Assembly (NCBI GenBank): GCA_026785815.1
Contig: JAJAZH010000010.1
Span: forward strand, 1-25,419
Source of the DNA: Ramlibacter sp.
Lineage (GTDB): Bacteria > Pseudomonadota > Gammaproteobacteria > Burkholderiales > Burkholderiaceae_C
DNA length: 25,419 nt
Direction: 5' to 3'
Positions 1 through 8,336 of this stretch are shown here, piece by piece. A program made the translations under genes and the position numbers. Position 1 is the first letter of the stretch; every line of letters begins with the position of its first letter. The notes beneath the pieces were generated by a model. The model was not told the DNA's origin and ran no database searches. It saw only the letters and a program-made list of their open reading frames with translations.

Positions 1-192
1 ACCATCGCCGGGACTGTGCCGGACCTGGTCGACTTGCCCGCCGGCTGCCCCTTCGCCGGCCGCTGCCGCGTCACGATCGACGACTGCCACAGAGTCGTTC
101 CGCCACCGGTTGAAGTCTCGCCCGGGCACCAGGCCCGCTGTATCCGTCTGGACGCGGTTGCCGCGGCTGCCATGCAGGGGGCCCTGGCATGA
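1..192 (+). CDS. Peptide ABC transporter ATP-binding protein, C-terminal end (DppD/OppD-like, partial)
   Basis: Only the last 63 codons are present; the gene begins before the window. The frame ends in TGA at 190-192. The residues show the cysteine-containing tail of the OppD/DppD type ATPases that follows the nucleotide-binding domain, here with a CPFAGRC stretch near residue 16 and further Cys residues (the oligo_HPY region, which can be linked to iron-sulfur binding in some members). In the family this subunit is one of two cytoplasmic ATPases that power import of di- or oligopeptides. The TGA overlaps the ATG of the next ATPase gene in an ATGA junction, so the two are translationally coupled. 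The ATPase core itself cannot be judged because it lies outside the window. Confidence 0.85.
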   Translation, partial: TIAGTVPDLVDLPAGCPFAGRCRVTIDDCHRVVPPPVEVSPGHQARCIRLDAVAAAAMQGALA

Positions 193-1082
193 CTGCCGCC
201 GGGGTCGGTGCCGGCACCCCGCTGCTGCAGGTGGAAAACCTGTTTCGGGAGTACCCGATGCCGCGGGAAAAACTGTTCGGCCAGCCACCGAGCGTCAAGG
301 CGCTCAACGGGGTGAGCTTCACCATCGAAGCCGGCCGTAGCCTGGGCGTCGTGGGCGAATCCGGCTCCGGAAAATCGACGCTGGCCCGGCTGGTCATGGC
401 GCTGGACCGACCCACCGCCGGCAGCGTGAAGCTGATGGGGCGTGACCTGCACTCGCTGCCGGCGGGTGAATTGCGGCGGGCGCGGCGGGATTTCCAGATG
501 GTGTTCCAGGACCCCTACGGCTCGCTCGATCCGCGCCAGACCATCGCGCGGATCGTCGCCGAGCCGCTCGCGGCTCAGCGCAACACGTCGCGCCTCGAAC
601 AGCGCAACCAGGCCGAAGCCGTGCTCGAGTCGGTGGGGCTGCGGGTGGGCGACCTGGACAAGTACCCGCATGAGTTTTCGGGCGGCCAGCGCCAGCGCAT
701 TGCGATCGCTCGCGCGCTGATCACCCGCCCCAAGCTGATCGTCGCCGACGAGCCGGTGAGCGCGCTCGATGTCTCGGTGCAGGCCCAGGTGCTGAACCTG
801 ATGCAGGACCTGCAGGAGCAGTTCGACGTCACCTACCTGCTGATCAGCCACGACCTCGCAGTGGTCCACCATCTCTGCGAGGACGTCGCGGTGCTCTGGC
901 AGGGGCGGATCGTCGAACAGGGGCCGCCGGAAAAGTTGTTCCAATCGGCCGAGCATCCCTACACCCGCGCATTGGTCGACGCAATTCCGAAGGCCGAGCC
1001 GGTGCCGCGCGCGCGCACCAGCACCAGCGCGGCGGCCAATCGGCAAACCCCTCTTGCCACGCCCGCGCAAACTCGGGGATGA
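189..1082 (+). CDS. Peptide ABC transporter ATP-binding protein (DppF/OppF-like)
   Basis: A 297-residue ATPase of the DppF/OppF type, the second ATPase of a family-5 peptide importer at the inner membrane. Visible motifs are Walker A GESGSGKST (about residues 56-64), the Q-loop region FQMVFQDPYGSLDPR, the ABC signature SGGQRQR (about 163) and Walker B LIVADEP (about 183) followed by SALDVSVQAQVL and the switch histidine in LLISHDL. The length is slightly below the usual 310-330. It starts at the ATG overlapping the TGA of the upstream ATPase. The last 25 residues are Thr/Ala/Pro rich and poorly conserved in kind. The solute-binding protein gene follows 60 bp downstream on the same strand, so one operon is likely. 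The substrate class (dipeptide, glutathione, nickel, other) cannot be fixed from this subunit. Confidence 0.93.
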   Translation: MTAAGVGAGTPLLQVENLFREYPMPREKLFGQPPSVKALNGVSFTIEAGRSLGVVGESGSGKSTLARLVMALDRPTAGSVKLMGRDLHSLPAGELRRARRDFQMVFQDPYGSLDPRQTIARIVAEPLAAQRNTSRLEQRNQAEAVLESVGLRVGDLDKYPHEFSGGQRQRIAIARALITRPKLIVADEPVSALDVSVQAQVLNLMQDLQEQFDVTYLLISHDLAVVHHLCEDVAVLWQGRIVEQGPPEKLFQSAEHPYTRALVDAIPKAEPVPRARTSTSAAANRQTPLATPAQTRG

Positions 1083-1142
1083 TCCAACCGCTGCCGTGGA
1101 CTCCGGTTCATCGGCCGCGCCCATTTTTCTGGAGCCTGGAAC

Positions 1143-2633
1143 ATGCTGAATCGACGAACCATTTTGTCCACCGCGGCGCTGGCCGCCGTCCCGCTGGCCC
1201 TGCCGCAAGCCGCACTGGCGCAAGGTCGCAAGGACTCGATCGTGCTGGCCATGGCGCTGGAGCCACCGGGGCTGGACCCGACTGCGGGCGCGGCGTCGGC
1301 GATCGCCGAAATCACGCAGTACAACATCTACGAGACGCTGACCAAGATCAACTCCGACGGGTCGGTCACGCCCCTGCTGGCCGAGAGCTGGGAGGTCTCG
1401 CCCGACCTGCGCACCTACACCTTCAAGCTGCGCCGGGGCGTGAAGTTCCAGAACGGCGAGCCGTTCAACGCGCAGGCCGTCAAGTTTTCGTTCAGCCGGG
1501 CCGGGGCCGAGAAAAGCACCAACAAGGACAAGCGGACCTTCTCCAGCATGGACAGCATCTCCGCGATGGACGACACGACGCTGGTGATCGTCAACAAGGA
1601 GCTCGATCCTGACTTCCTGTTCCTGATGGGACAGGCGACGGCGATCATCGTCGAGCCCAAGAGCGCCGACAGCAACGCCACCAAGCCGGTCGGAACCGGT
1701 CCCTACCGGCTGGACAGCTGGAGCAAGGGGTCGTCGGTGACGCTGGCCAAGTGGGACGGCTACCGCAACGCCAGCAGCGTCAAGCTGAAGAAAGCCACTT
1801 TCCGCTTCATCTCGGATCCCGCCGCGCAGGTCGCCGCCCTGCTCGCCGGCGACGTCGACGCATTCCCGCGCGTGACGCCGCGCAGCGTCCCGCAGTTCAA
1901 GGACAACGCCAGATACCAGGTGGTCGTCAGCGGTTCGCGCGCCAAGACCATTCTGGCGATCAACAACAAGAAGAAGCCGCTGGACGACGTGCGCGTCCGG
2001 CGTGCGATTGCCATGGCGATCGACCGCAAGGCCGTGATCCAGGGCGCGGGCGACGGCTACGGCTCTCCGATCGGAAGTCACTATGTTCCCGGAGCCCCGG
2101 GCTATGTCGACACCACCGGAGTCAATGGCTACAACCCGGACCGGGCCCGGGCGCTGCTCAAGGAAGCCGGCATCACGACGCCGCTGGAGTTGACCCTGAC
2201 GCTGCCGCCGCCTCCGTATGCCCGGCAGGGAGGGGAGGTGATCGCAGCCGAACTGGCCAAAGTCGGCATCGTCGCCAAGCTGCAGAACGTCGAATGGGCG
2301 CAGTGGCTGTCGGGCACCTATGGCGCGAAGAATTACGACCTCACCATCATTTCGCATGTGGAGCCGTTCGACCTCGGCAACTTCGCCAAGCCCGACTACT
2401 ACTGGAACTACCAGTCGACCAAATTCAACGATCTGTACAACCAGTACAAGACCTCGCCGCGCCAGGCGGACCGGGTCAAGCTGGTCGGCGACCTCCAGCG
2501 CCTGATCGCCGAGGACAGCGTGCACGCGTTCCTGTACCAGCCGCAGTGGATCACGGTGGCCAACAAGAACATCCGGGGACTGTGGAAGGACATGCCGATC
2601 TTCGTCAACGACGTGGCGGCCCTCTCGTGGTGA
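1143..2633 (+). CDS. ABC transporter substrate-binding protein, family 5 (DppA/OppA-like)
   Basis: A 496-residue periplasmic solute-binding protein of the SBP_bac_5 family, which delivers peptides or other small ligands to DppBCDF-type importers. The N-terminus is an export signal with paired arginines (MLNRRTIL) then an Ala/Leu-rich core and an ALA-Q cleavage site near residue 26, so Tat export is possible. The mature part has typical family stretches: LAMALEPPGLDP, IYETLTKI, AESWEVSPDLRTYTFKLRRGVKFQNGEPF and GTGPYRL. A GGAG ribosome binding site lies about 10 bases before the ATG. It follows the two ATPase genes in the same orientation, but here it comes after the ATPases rather than before the permeases. 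Its stop codon lies inside the first copy of a tandem repeat. The ligand is unknown; the neighbouring amidase hints at an amide-bond-containing substrate, which is inference. Confidence 0.92.
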   Translation: MLNRRTILSTAALAAVPLALPQAALAQGRKDSIVLAMALEPPGLDPTAGAASAIAEITQYNIYETLTKINSDGSVTPLLAESWEVSPDLRTYTFKLRRGVKFQNGEPFNAQAVKFSFSRAGAEKSTNKDKRTFSSMDSISAMDDTTLVIVNKELDPDFLFLMGQATAIIVEPKSADSNATKPVGTGPYRLDSWSKGSSVTLAKWDGYRNASSVKLKKATFRFISDPAAQVAALLAGDVDAFPRVTPRSVPQFKDNARYQVVVSGSRAKTILAINNKKKPLDDVRVRRAIAMAIDRKAVIQGAGDGYGSPIGSHYVPGAPGYVDTTGVNGYNPDRARALLKEAGITTPLELTLTLPPPPYARQGGEVIAAELAKVGIVAKLQNVEWAQWLSGTYGAKNYDLTIISHVEPFDLGNFAKPDYYWNYQSTKFNDLYNQYKTSPRQADRVKLVGDLQRLIAEDSVHAFLYQPQWITVANKNIRGLWKDMPIFVNDVAALSW

Positions 2634-2793
2634 ATGGCCCCCACGCTTGTCACTGACGTGTACTGCGCTGCCCCCCGAGGGGGCTGTTTCGCCTTGGGGC
2701 GGCCCTTCGGCGTGAATGGCCCCCACGCTTGTCACTGCGTGTCCTGCGCTGCCCCCCGAGGGGGCTGTTTCGCCTTGGGGCGGCCCTGCGGCG
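2631..2793. repeat. Tandem direct repeat, 82 bp + 81 bp
   Basis: Copy 1 spans 2631-2712 and copy 2 spans 2713-2793, with no spacer. They differ at only a few positions (a one-base deletion and two or three substitutions around GACGTGTACTG versus GCGTGTCCTG, and TTCGGCG versus TGCGGCG). Each unit contains the hairpin-forming GCCCCC-CGA-GGGGGC and a GC-rich tail around CCTTGGGGCGGCC. The first copy starts at the TGA of the solute-binding protein gene and the second ends 12 bp before the amidase ATG. From memory, similar short elements are scattered between genes in Comamonadaceae genomes; this could not be checked here. Confidence 0.9.
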
Positions 2794-2805
2794 AAACGTG
2801 CTGTC

Positions 2806-4242
2806 ATGAATGATTCATCCGCCCGCGCGCTGCATGAGCTTCCCGCCACTGCCCTCGTCGACGCCTATCGACGGCGGGCGCTCTCGCCGGTCGAAGTGAC
2901 GCAGTCGGTGTTGGGGCACATCGAGCGCTGGGAGTTTTACCTGCAGGCGCTCTACCTGCTGCGCCCGGAGCTGGCGCTGGAGCAGGCCCGTGCATCCGAG
3001 GCCCGCTGGCTGGCTGGCCGACCGGCGGGGCCGCTGGATGGCGTACCGGTCACGGTCAAGGAAAACATCGCAACCCTTGGCGATCCGACCCCGCTGGGCA
3101 GCGCCGCCGCCGATCTGGTTCCAGCCGCTGTCGACGGCCCGCCGGCAGCACGCCTGAGAGAATCGGGCGCCGTCATCATCGCCAAGACCACGATGCCCGA
3201 CTACGGCATGTTGTCCTCGGGCCTGTCAAGTTTCCACAAGCTGGCGCGCAACCCCTGGGACCGCAGCAAGACGCCAGGTGGTTCCAGCGCCGGCGCCGGG
3301 GCGGCCGCCGCAGCGGGTTACGGTCCATTGCACCTGGGCACCGACATCGGCGGCTCGTTGCGGCTCCCCGCCGGCTGGTGCGGCATCTTCACGCTCAAGC
3401 CCAGCCTGGGCCGGGTGCCGATCGACCCGCCTTACATGGGCCGCGCCGCCGGGCCGATGACTCGCAGCGTCGGCGATTGCGCCTTGCTGATGCAGGTGCT
3501 GTCGCTGCCGGACACCCGCGACAGCATGAACCTGCCGTACCAGGAGATCGCCTGGCACCAGTTCGACCGCGGGGCCGAAATGCTCAAGGGCCTGCGGATC
3601 GGCCTGTTGCTGGACGCCGGCTGCGGACTCGCGCTGGAGCCAGAGGTGCGCGCCGCGGTGGAACATGCCGCGCGCCAGCTCGAAGGCGCGGGCGCCGTGG
3701 TGGTTCCGATGAAGCCGTTCATGACGCCGGCCATGCTGGACGGCCTCGACCACTTCTGGCGGATGCGCTCGCACATCGACCTGAAGTCGCTGCCGCCCGC
3801 GAAAAAAGCCCGGGTGCTGCCCTACATCCAGCAGTGGGCTGACAGCGCGGCTGCCATGAGCGGCGAGGACGTCTTCAAGGCGTTCAGCCAGTTCCATGCG
3901 ACCCGGGTGGCTGCGGTGGCAGCGCTGCGCTCTTTCGACTATGTCATCTCGCCGACCTCGCCGGTCGGTGCGCCGCCGGCCGAGTGGGCGTCGCCCACCA
4001 ACGATCCGTTGCGGCCGCTCGAGCACATCGGCTTCACCGTGCCGTTCAACATGTCCGAGCAGCCGGCCGCCTCCATCAACTGCGGCTACACCGCAGCCGG
4101 CTTGCCCATCGGGCTCCAGATTGCCGGGCAACGCTTCGACGACCTGGGGGTGCTGCAGGTGTCGCGCGCCTTCGAATTGATCCGGGACGCGCAACGCCCA
4201 TGGCCGCAGCCGCCCTCCGAAGCGCTGCAGCATGTGGACTGA
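2806..4242 (+). CDS. Amidase signature family hydrolase
   Basis: A 478-residue amidase-signature enzyme, a family that hydrolyses amide bonds or transfers the ammonia (GatA-like). The Ser-cisSer-Lys triad is readable: Lys85 in PVTVKEN, cis-Ser160 in TPGGSSAGAG and nucleophile Ser184 in TDIGGSLRLPA. The 24-residue spacing of the two serines matches the family. No signal peptide is seen, so a cytoplasmic enzyme is expected. I chose the ATG at 2806. The frame is open back to an ATG at 2716, but those 30 codons are encoded by the repeat element and have no amidase-like content. It lies between a peptide-type transporter and a TPR gene, whose start codon overlaps its stop by 11 bp. It is unlikely to be the GatA subunit because no gatB or gatC is adjacent. 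Its substrate is unknown. Confidence 0.9.
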   Translation: MNDSSARALHELPATALVDAYRRRALSPVEVTQSVLGHIERWEFYLQALYLLRPELALEQARASEARWLAGRPAGPLDGVPVTVKENIATLGDPTPLGSAAADLVPAAVDGPPAARLRESGAVIIAKTTMPDYGMLSSGLSSFHKLARNPWDRSKTPGGSSAGAGAAAAAGYGPLHLGTDIGGSLRLPAGWCGIFTLKPSLGRVPIDPPYMGRAAGPMTRSVGDCALLMQVLSLPDTRDSMNLPYQEIAWHQFDRGAEMLKGLRIGLLLDAGCGLALEPEVRAAVEHAARQLEGAGAVVVPMKPFMTPAMLDGLDHFWRMRSHIDLKSLPPAKKARVLPYIQQWADSAAAMSGEDVFKAFSQFHATRVAAVAALRSFDYVISPTSPVGAPPAEWASPTNDPLRPLEHIGFTVPFNMSEQPAASINCGYTAAGLPIGLQIAGQRFDDLGVLQVSRAFELIRDAQRPWPQPPSEALQHVD

Positions 4243-5578
4243 CAGCCTGGGTAATCCGGTCGGACTGCGGCACGCGAGCAGCCTGGCCGGCCTGAACGAT
4301 TTCGTCGAGGGCTTGATTGCAAGCGAAGCACGGGTCGGCAACATCCTCGAAACCGCAGCAGTCGACGATGCGCCGCTGGTGCAGGCCTATGCGGCCACGC
4401 TCCACATGTTTGCTGAAACCCGCGCCGCCAGCGTGAACGCCCGGCCATTCATGGAAAAAGCATTGGCCTGCCAGATCCACGCGACGCCGCGGGAACGAGG
4501 GCTGGTGCTGGCGGTGAATGCCTGGGTCGAAGGCGACATCGAAGGATGCATCGCGCTGCTCGAGCAACAGGTGCGCGACTTCCCCCGGGACCTGGTCGCG
4601 CTGAAGCTGGCCCACTACCACCTCTTCAACACCGGCAACTCGCCGGCCATGCTGCGGGTCGGCCTGCTGGCGCTGACAGCCGCTGCAGATGTCGCCTACC
4701 TGCACGGCATGCTGGCCTTTGCGTGGGAGCAGTGCCATCTGCTGGAGCAAGGGGAAGCGGCCGCGCGCCGCGCGATCGCGATGCAGCACAAGGAACCGTG
4801 GGCCCATCACGCGCTGGCCCATGTGATGCTCACGCAAGGCCGGATCCGCGAAGGCCACCAGTTCCTGGGCGAAGTCAGCGACAGCTGGATCGGCCTGAAT
4901 TCCTTCATGCTGACGCACAACTGGTGGCACCAGGCCCTGTTCGCCCTGGAGCTGGACCGGCACGAGGAAGTGCTGGCCCTGTATGACCAGCAGGTCTGGG
5001 GCGTGGCCAAGGACTACAGCCAGGACCAGGTCAATGCGATCTCGCTGCTGGCGCGGCTGGAACTGGCAGGCGCCGGCGTCGGGAATCGCTGGCAGGACCT
5101 GGCCGATCACATCGCGGCGCGCGTCGACGACCAGGTGCTGCCGTTCCTGGAGCTGCATTACCTGTATGGGTTGGCCCGGGCGCAGCGGCCAGAGGCCGAC
5201 ATTGCGCTGCGCAACATCGCGGCGCGTGCGGCGTCAATGCCGCCCACCGCCAGGCACGCACGAGACGCCTGGCAGCGGGTCTGCGTCCCGGCCAGCCGCG
5301 GCCTGCTGGCCCACGCCCGGGGCGACTGGCAGTTGGCCGTCGACGAGCTGGGTCAGGCGCTGCCCCGGCTCATCGAAATCGGCGGCAGCCATGCCCAGCG
5401 GGACCTCTTTTCCCAAGTCCATCTCGACGCACTGGTCCGTAGCGGCAACCTGGCTGGCGCGCAACACCTGTTGCAGCAGCAGTTGCGCGGCCAACCTGAA
5501 TCGACCCGGCTCAGGCGCCAGGCCACCGGTGTCTATCGCGCCCTGGGACTCGCGACGGTCGCGAACAGCCTGGCCTGA
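4232..5578 (+). CDS. TPR protein, TTC38-like
   Basis: A 448-residue soluble protein made mostly of paired alpha helices of tetratricopeptide type. It resembles the TTC38 family, which is conserved from bacteria to animals and has no clear biochemical role. Family-like stretches are the HALAHVMLTQGRIREGHQFL region (about residues 192-211) and NWWHQALFALELDRHEEVLALYD (about 230-252), with further helical repeats near the C-terminus (LVRSGNLAGAQHLL). No signal peptide or membrane segment is visible. The ATG lies inside the end of the amidase gene (11-bp overlap), which suggests coupled translation and a shared role with the amidase. Function cannot be stated beyond a scaffold or protein-interaction guess. 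Confidence 0.8.
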   Translation: MWTDSLGNPVGLRHASSLAGLNDFVEGLIASEARVGNILETAAVDDAPLVQAYAATLHMFAETRAASVNARPFMEKALACQIHATPRERGLVLAVNAWVEGDIEGCIALLEQQVRDFPRDLVALKLAHYHLFNTGNSPAMLRVGLLALTAAADVAYLHGMLAFAWEQCHLLEQGEAAARRAIAMQHKEPWAHHALAHVMLTQGRIREGHQFLGEVSDSWIGLNSFMLTHNWWHQALFALELDRHEEVLALYDQQVWGVAKDYSQDQVNAISLLARLELAGAGVGNRWQDLADHIAARVDDQVLPFLELHYLYGLARAQRPEADIALRNIAARAASMPPTARHARDAWQRVCVPASRGLLAHARGDWQLAVDELGQALPRLIEIGGSHAQRDLFSQVHLDALVRSGNLAGAQHLLQQQLRGQPESTRLRRQATGVYRALGLATVANSLA

Positions 5579-5622
5579 AGCGATGCACTGGATTCTGATC
5601 CCGGTCTCGCCGCAACTGACTG

Positions 5623-6123
5623 TCAGACGCGGCCGAGACTGCGCACTTTTTCCTGCAGCCGCCGCTGGATCGGCGCGGAGACGAACTTGTCGACTTCGCC
5701 GCCGAGCACCGCGATCTCGCGCACGAAGGTGCTGCTGATGAACTGGTACTTGTCGCTGGGGGTGAGGAAGACGGTTTCCACGTCCGGCATCAGGCTCCGG
5801 TTCATGCCCGCCAGCTGGAATTCGTAGTCGAAGTCGGTCACCGCGCGCAGCCCGCGCACCATTGCCTTGCCGCCCCGGGCTACGACGAAGTCACGCAACA
5901 GGCCGGAAAAGCTTTCAACACTCACCCGCTCATAGCCGGCGACCACCTCCTTGGCCATTTCGATCCGCTCATGCAGCGCGAACATCGCCTTCTTGTGGTG
6001 ACCGGCCGCGACCGCCACGATCACCCGGTCGAACAACTGGGTGGCGCGGCGAATCACGTCCTCATGGCCGAGGGTCATCGGATCGAAGGTGCCGGGATAG
6101 ACGGCGATCAAGCTCAGGGCCAT
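5623..6123 (-). CDS. coaD: Phosphopantetheine adenylyltransferase (CoaD)
   Basis: A 166-residue nucleotidyltransferase that adds AMP from ATP to 4'-phosphopantetheine, giving dephospho-CoA, the penultimate step of coenzyme A synthesis in the cytoplasm. The length is normal for the family. Motifs are GTFDPMTLGH (the TxGH nucleotidyltransferase motif, residues 10-19), KAMVRGLRAVTDFDYE near the middle and ISSTFVREI (about 129-137). A GAGGA ribosome binding site sits 9 bases before the ATG. It lies 49 bp downstream of rsmD on the same strand, a pairing common in proteobacteria. It converges on the TPR gene with about 44 bp between the stop codons and no evident terminator there. Confidence 0.97.
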   Translation of the reverse strand: MALSLIAVYPGTFDPMTLGHEDVIRRATQLFDRVIVAVAAGHHKKAMFALHERIEMAKEVVAGYERVSVESFSGLLRDFVVARGGKAMVRGLRAVTDFDYEFQLAGMNRSLMPDVETVFLTPSDKYQFISSTFVREIAVLGGEVDKFVSAPIQRRLQEKVRSLGRV

Positions 6124-6172
6124 GGTGCTTTGTCCTCGATGCCGGTGCAGGGATACCGCCGGTTGCAGCGGA

Positions 6173-6760
6173 TTATGGGCCCGGCAGGCGCTCGAGGCGG
6201 CCGATCAGGTGGGCGTGAACTGCCCCGGCCTTCAAGTGCTTGTGCAAGGCCAGGCCGTAGGGCGCCAGCCGCGCTCTGTCCCACGCATCCGGCGCTTCCA
6301 GGTAGATCCACCCCTCAAGCGAAACCGCTGCTGCCGCGGCTTTCAGTGCGGTTTCGTGCAGCTTGGCATCGAACGGCGGATCCAGGAACACCAGGTCGAC
6401 GCTGGCCCCAGCCTGCTGCTTGAGGATCGACACGCCATTGGCCCGCTGCACGGTGACGGCGTGGGCGGAGAGCTTCACCAGCAACGCCCGAAGCTGGGAA
6501 ACCAGCGCCGGGTCCTGCTCCACCAGCAAGACCGAAGCCGCGCCCCGGGATGCGGCTTCCAGGCCCAGGGCGCCGCTGCCGGCAAATGCGTCGATGCAGC
6601 GCCAGCCTGCGAGATCCTGGCCGAGCCAGTTGAACAGGGTTTCCCGGACCCGGTCGGGTGTCGGACGCAGGCCGGGCTTGTCCAGCACCGGCAGCCGGGT
6701 CCGCTTCCACTGCCCGCCGATGATGCGGACTTCCCTGGCGAGCGCTTTTTGGATTGGCAT
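6173..6760 (-). CDS. rsmD: 16S rRNA (guanine(966)-N(2))-methyltransferase (RsmD)
   Basis: A 195-residue SAM-dependent methyltransferase that methylates N2 of G966 in 16S rRNA on the assembling 30S subunit. The N-terminus has the characteristic VRIIGGQWKRTRLPV followed by RPTPDRVRETLFNWL. The SAM-binding motif I is CIDAFAGSGALGLEAASRGA (about residues 55-74) and the catalytic motif is DLVFLDPPFD (about 125). Length is typical. No good ribosome binding site precedes the ATG, and a T-rich tract lies about 20 bases upstream of it, just after a terminator hairpin. rsmD therefore probably has its own promoter in the gap or relies on read-through from the M16 genes. coaD follows on the same strand. 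Confidence 0.96.
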   Translation of the reverse strand: MPIQKALAREVRIIGGQWKRTRLPVLDKPGLRPTPDRVRETLFNWLGQDLAGWRCIDAFAGSGALGLEAASRGAASVLLVEQDPALVSQLRALLVKLSAHAVTVQRANGVSILKQQAGASVDLVFLDPPFDAKLHETALKAAAAAVSLEGWIYLEAPDAWDRARLAPYGLALHKHLKAGAVHAHLIGRLERLPGP

Positions 6761-6781
6761 GCCGCAAGCTTAAGCCCGGCC

Positions 6782-6818
6782 AAAAAAAAGCGCAGTCCCG
6801 GGGCCGGGACCGCGCTTT
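6782..6818 (-). terminator. Intrinsic terminator downstream of the M16 gene pair
   Basis: On the minus strand a 15-bp stem with one mismatch (AAAGCGCGGTCCCGG pairing with its counterpart at 6787-6801) is followed at once by eight T residues (A-run 6782-6789 on the plus strand). It would end transcripts coming from the M16 peptidase genes just before rsmD. Confidence 0.8.
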
Positions 6819-6896
6819 CGAACTCTCTTTTCTCTCTACCTCCCCGGATAGTGACAGCCGGTGAGGCAATTCTTGCCGGGAAAAAACATTCAGCCA

Positions 6897-6945
6897 GCCG
6901 TACCCCTGTCAGAGTTGACAGGGGTACGGCGCTTTTTTCGGGCTT
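6897..6945 (+). terminator. Strong hairpin with T-tracts on the plus strand
   Basis: A perfect 15-bp stem (GCCGTACCCCTGTCA at 6897-6911, loop GAGT, complementary arm 6916-6930) is followed on the plus strand by GC, six T, CGGGC and five T. The T-tract points to plus-strand termination, although both flanking genes are on the minus strand. It also sits 27 bases downstream of the M16 stop, so it may serve that operon as a weaker minus-strand terminator (on that strand a T-run begins only 10 bases after the stem). Confidence 0.75.
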
Positions 6946-6956
6946 TTTAAGGGTTG

Positions 6957-8321
6957 TTACTGAGTCGCCGGCGCGTCGGAAGCGCCGACGGTCACGACCA
7001 CCAACCGGTCCGGCTGCAGCTTGCGCGCGAAAGCCGCCCGGACGTCCGCCACCGTCACCCGCTCGACCTGCCGGGTCCAGCTGTCCAGGTAGTCCAGCGG
7101 CAGGTTGTTCCAGGCGATGTTCGCGATGTTTTCCAGCAGTTTGCGATTGCTGTCGATGCGCAGCGCAAAGCCGCCGACCAGGTTGTCCCTGGCGGCCTTC
7201 AATTCGGCCTCGGTCGGTCCTTCGGTCACAAAGCGGTTCAGTACTTCGCGCGAGACCTGGACCGCCTGCGCGGTCTGGTCCGGCCGCGTCTGCATCCCGA
7301 CAGTGAAGGCACCCGCGTGCAAGCCCGGCGCGAAATAGCTGTAGACGCTGTAGGAAAGTCCGCGCTTCTCCCGCACCTCATTGGTCAGGCGCGACACAAA
7401 GCCGCCGCCGCCCAGGATGTAGTTGCCGACCGTCAGCGCGAAGAAATCGGGGTCACTGCGCTTGTAACCCGGCTGTCCGATCAGCACGTGGGCCTGGGCC
7501 GACCGGAACGGGATTGCCTGCACCACCCCGGCAGGCAGAGCTGCCACCTCCTGCACTGCGGGCAGCGCTTCGCAGGCGGCGCCTGGGCGTTGTTCGAGGC
7601 CGGCGAGCTGCGTCGTCACCAGGGCATCGGCCTGCGCGCGCGTGACGTCGCCCACGATGCTCACCTTGGCCCGGCAGGGTTCGACCGAACGCCGATAGAA
7701 GTCACGCATGTCGGCGACGCTGATCTGCGCCAGCGATGCTTCGGTGGTCTCGAACCCGTACGGGTGATTGCCATAAACCGCCGACGCGAAGGCACGGCCG
7801 GCGATCGTTGCCGGGCGCGTGTTGGCTTCCCGGATCGCGGCGGCCGCGCGCTCGCGATCCCGCATCCAGATCGGCTCAGGGAACGACGGCGCGCCCAGTT
7901 GCCGGGCGGCCAGCTGCGCCGCTTTCGGCAACAGGTCTGGGTAGGTGAGCGAGCGCATCGAAAAGCTCATCCGGTCCTGGCCCGCGCCGCCGCCGAAGCT
8001 GCCCCCGAGGTCGGCCCAGGCCTCGCTCAACTGGTTCTCGTCCAGCGCCGGACCGCCGTTGCCGGCCACGCCCTTGGAAGTCATTCGGGCCGTGATGCTG
8101 GCCAGCCCCGCCTTCTGGGCCGGGTCGCGCCGGCCGCCGGCGTCGAAGTCGACCTGCACGTCGACCATCGGCAGGCCGTGGCTCTCTGCCAGCCAGACCT
8201 TCGCGCCATTGGCCTGGGTCCAGTGCTGAATCGGGATCGCCGCGAGGGCGGCTTGGGAATAGAGGAGTGCCAGTGCGCATGCGGCCAGCGTTCGTGTCGC
8301 GATTATTTTCATGGGGATCAT
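6957..8321 (-). CDS. M16 family peptidase-like protein lacking the zinc motif
   Basis: A 454-residue exported protein of the M16 (pitrilysin) family, the non-catalytic partner type. An N-terminal signal ends near ALAAIP (about residue 28). At the place where active members have HxxEH there is GLASITARM, so no zinc can be bound. The C-terminal half keeps the R/Y substrate-side signature EKRGLSYSVYSYFAPGLHAGAFTVGMQTRP. In the family such proteins pair with an active subunit to form a heterodimer that closes around short peptides. The active partner is encoded 15 bp upstream. Two in-frame ATGs (8321 and 8312) are possible starts; neither has a good ribosome binding site. Confidence 0.9.
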   Translation of the reverse strand: MIPMKIIATRTLAACALALLYSQAALAAIPIQHWTQANGAKVWLAESHGLPMVDVQVDFDAGGRRDPAQKAGLASITARMTSKGVAGNGGPALDENQLSEAWADLGGSFGGGAGQDRMSFSMRSLTYPDLLPKAAQLAARQLGAPSFPEPIWMRDRERAAAAIREANTRPATIAGRAFASAVYGNHPYGFETTEASLAQISVADMRDFYRRSVEPCRAKVSIVGDVTRAQADALVTTQLAGLEQRPGAACEALPAVQEVAALPAGVVQAIPFRSAQAHVLIGQPGYKRSDPDFFALTVGNYILGGGGFVSRLTNEVREKRGLSYSVYSYFAPGLHAGAFTVGMQTRPDQTAQAVQVSREVLNRFVTEGPTEAELKAARDNLVGGFALRIDSNRKLLENIANIAWNNLPLDYLDSWTRQVERVTVADVRAAFARKLQPDRLVVVTVGASDAPATQ

Positions 8322-8336
8322 GTTGTTCGTTTCGGG

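Noticed and set aside
2671..2687. GC-rich hairpin in each repeat copy as a terminator
   Set aside because: Only three T follow the stem, and the same hairpin lies in both copies inside a probable operon.
2716..2805. N-terminal extension of the amidase
   Set aside because: It is encoded by the tandem repeat and has no amidase homology; the ATG at 2806 fits the family N-terminus.
3226..4344. A 372-codon minus-strand open frame
   Set aside because: Antisense to the amidase gene, with low-complexity Arg/His/Gln/Gly composition and no recognisable motif.
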